Shown here: in pieces, positions 62,336 to 64,000 of the stretch
Numbering within the stretch: position 1 is the stretch's first letter
Layout of the letters: the number at the start of each line of letters is the position of its first letter
Assembly: GCF_003325375.1 (NCBI RefSeq)
Contig: NZ_CP030862.1
Coordinates: forward strand, 1,181,501 to 1,245,500
Length of the DNA stretch: 64,000 nucleotides
Origin: Streptomyces globosus
GTDB lineage: Bacteria; Actinomycetota; Actinomycetes; Streptomycetales; Streptomycetaceae
Direction: 5' to 3'
Made by a program: the position numbers and the translations under genes
The notes under the pieces: model-generated
What the model saw: only the letters and a program-made list of their open reading frames with translations
What the model was told of the DNA's origin: nothing
Databases searched by the model: none

Positions 62336-64000
<1,665 letters not shown>

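Overview
The window is a high-GC actinobacterial chromosome segment that reads as Streptomyces core chromosome. The signs are a GTG/TTG-rich start set, purine-rich ribosome sites, several leaderless promoters of the TANNNT-N6/7-RTG type, and a gene order I recall from the S. coelicolor interval of about SCO5367 to SCO5442 (remembered, not searched). No rRNA, tRNA, CRISPR array, prophage or insertion sequence was recognised.

Layout. 1-6853: the F1Fo ATP synthase operon (atpB partial, E, F, H, A, G, D, C), then a DUF2550 membrane protein. 7619-11527: a secreted CBM2-FnIII-GH18 chitinase whose promoter has the classic paired 12-bp chitinase repeats, with a NarL-type two-component system (chiR/chiS) next to it. 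11700-20325: housekeeping and conserved Streptomyces genes (cobalamin adenosyltransferase, 3-hydroxybutyryl-CoA dehydrogenase, STAS protein, large membrane-anchored P-loop protein, mismatch endonuclease NucS, flavin-dependent oxidoreductase). 20366-24357: two paralogous ABC-2 transporter pairs. 24506-30171: filP and scy, coiled-coil cytoskeletal proteins of the hyphal tip. 30354-33149: methylmalonyl-CoA epimerase, thiolase and MeaB. 33247-33321: a 24-codon gene that looks like ribosomal protein bL37. 33483-36150: a MarR regulator and three tandem AIM24-like genes. 36315-43198: two DUF3817 genes and a second MarR regulator flanking an apparently inserted csl locus (cellulose-synthase-like CslA, radical copper oxidase GlxA, GH6 hydrolase). 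43292-44992: isobutyryl-CoA mutase large subunit. 45108-50205: TetR regulator, thioredoxin/TPR co-chaperone, and an uncharacterised three-gene DUF6230-DUF6114-secreted protein operon. 50277-56490: pyk, ackA, pta and divergent pfkA. 56549-58348: XRE regulator and a merR-trxA pair. 58345-64000: glgB, mak (pep2) and partial treS of the GlgE alpha-glucan pathway.

Themes. B12-dependent acyl-CoA chemistry is spread over the window: adenosyltransferase, epimerase, MeaB, IcmA, plus thiolase and 3-hydroxybutyryl-CoA dehydrogenase feeding acyl-CoA pools. Lower glycolysis and acetate overflow (pfkA, pyk, pta, ackA) sit beside alpha-glucan/trehalose storage. Tip growth is represented by scy-filP and, about 7 kb away, the cslA-glxA locus that makes a tip-localised glycan in Streptomyces.

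The observations I rate most worth checking are: a shared 12-bp operator-like sequence at the tetR promoter and upstream of the DUF6230 operon; the csl locus sitting beside what may be a truncated MTH1187-family gene; a mobile palindromic repeat inserted in frame into a MarR coding sequence; the tiny bL37 gene; the 24-bp perfect palindrome over the icmA start region; and 51-residue duplications inside scy.
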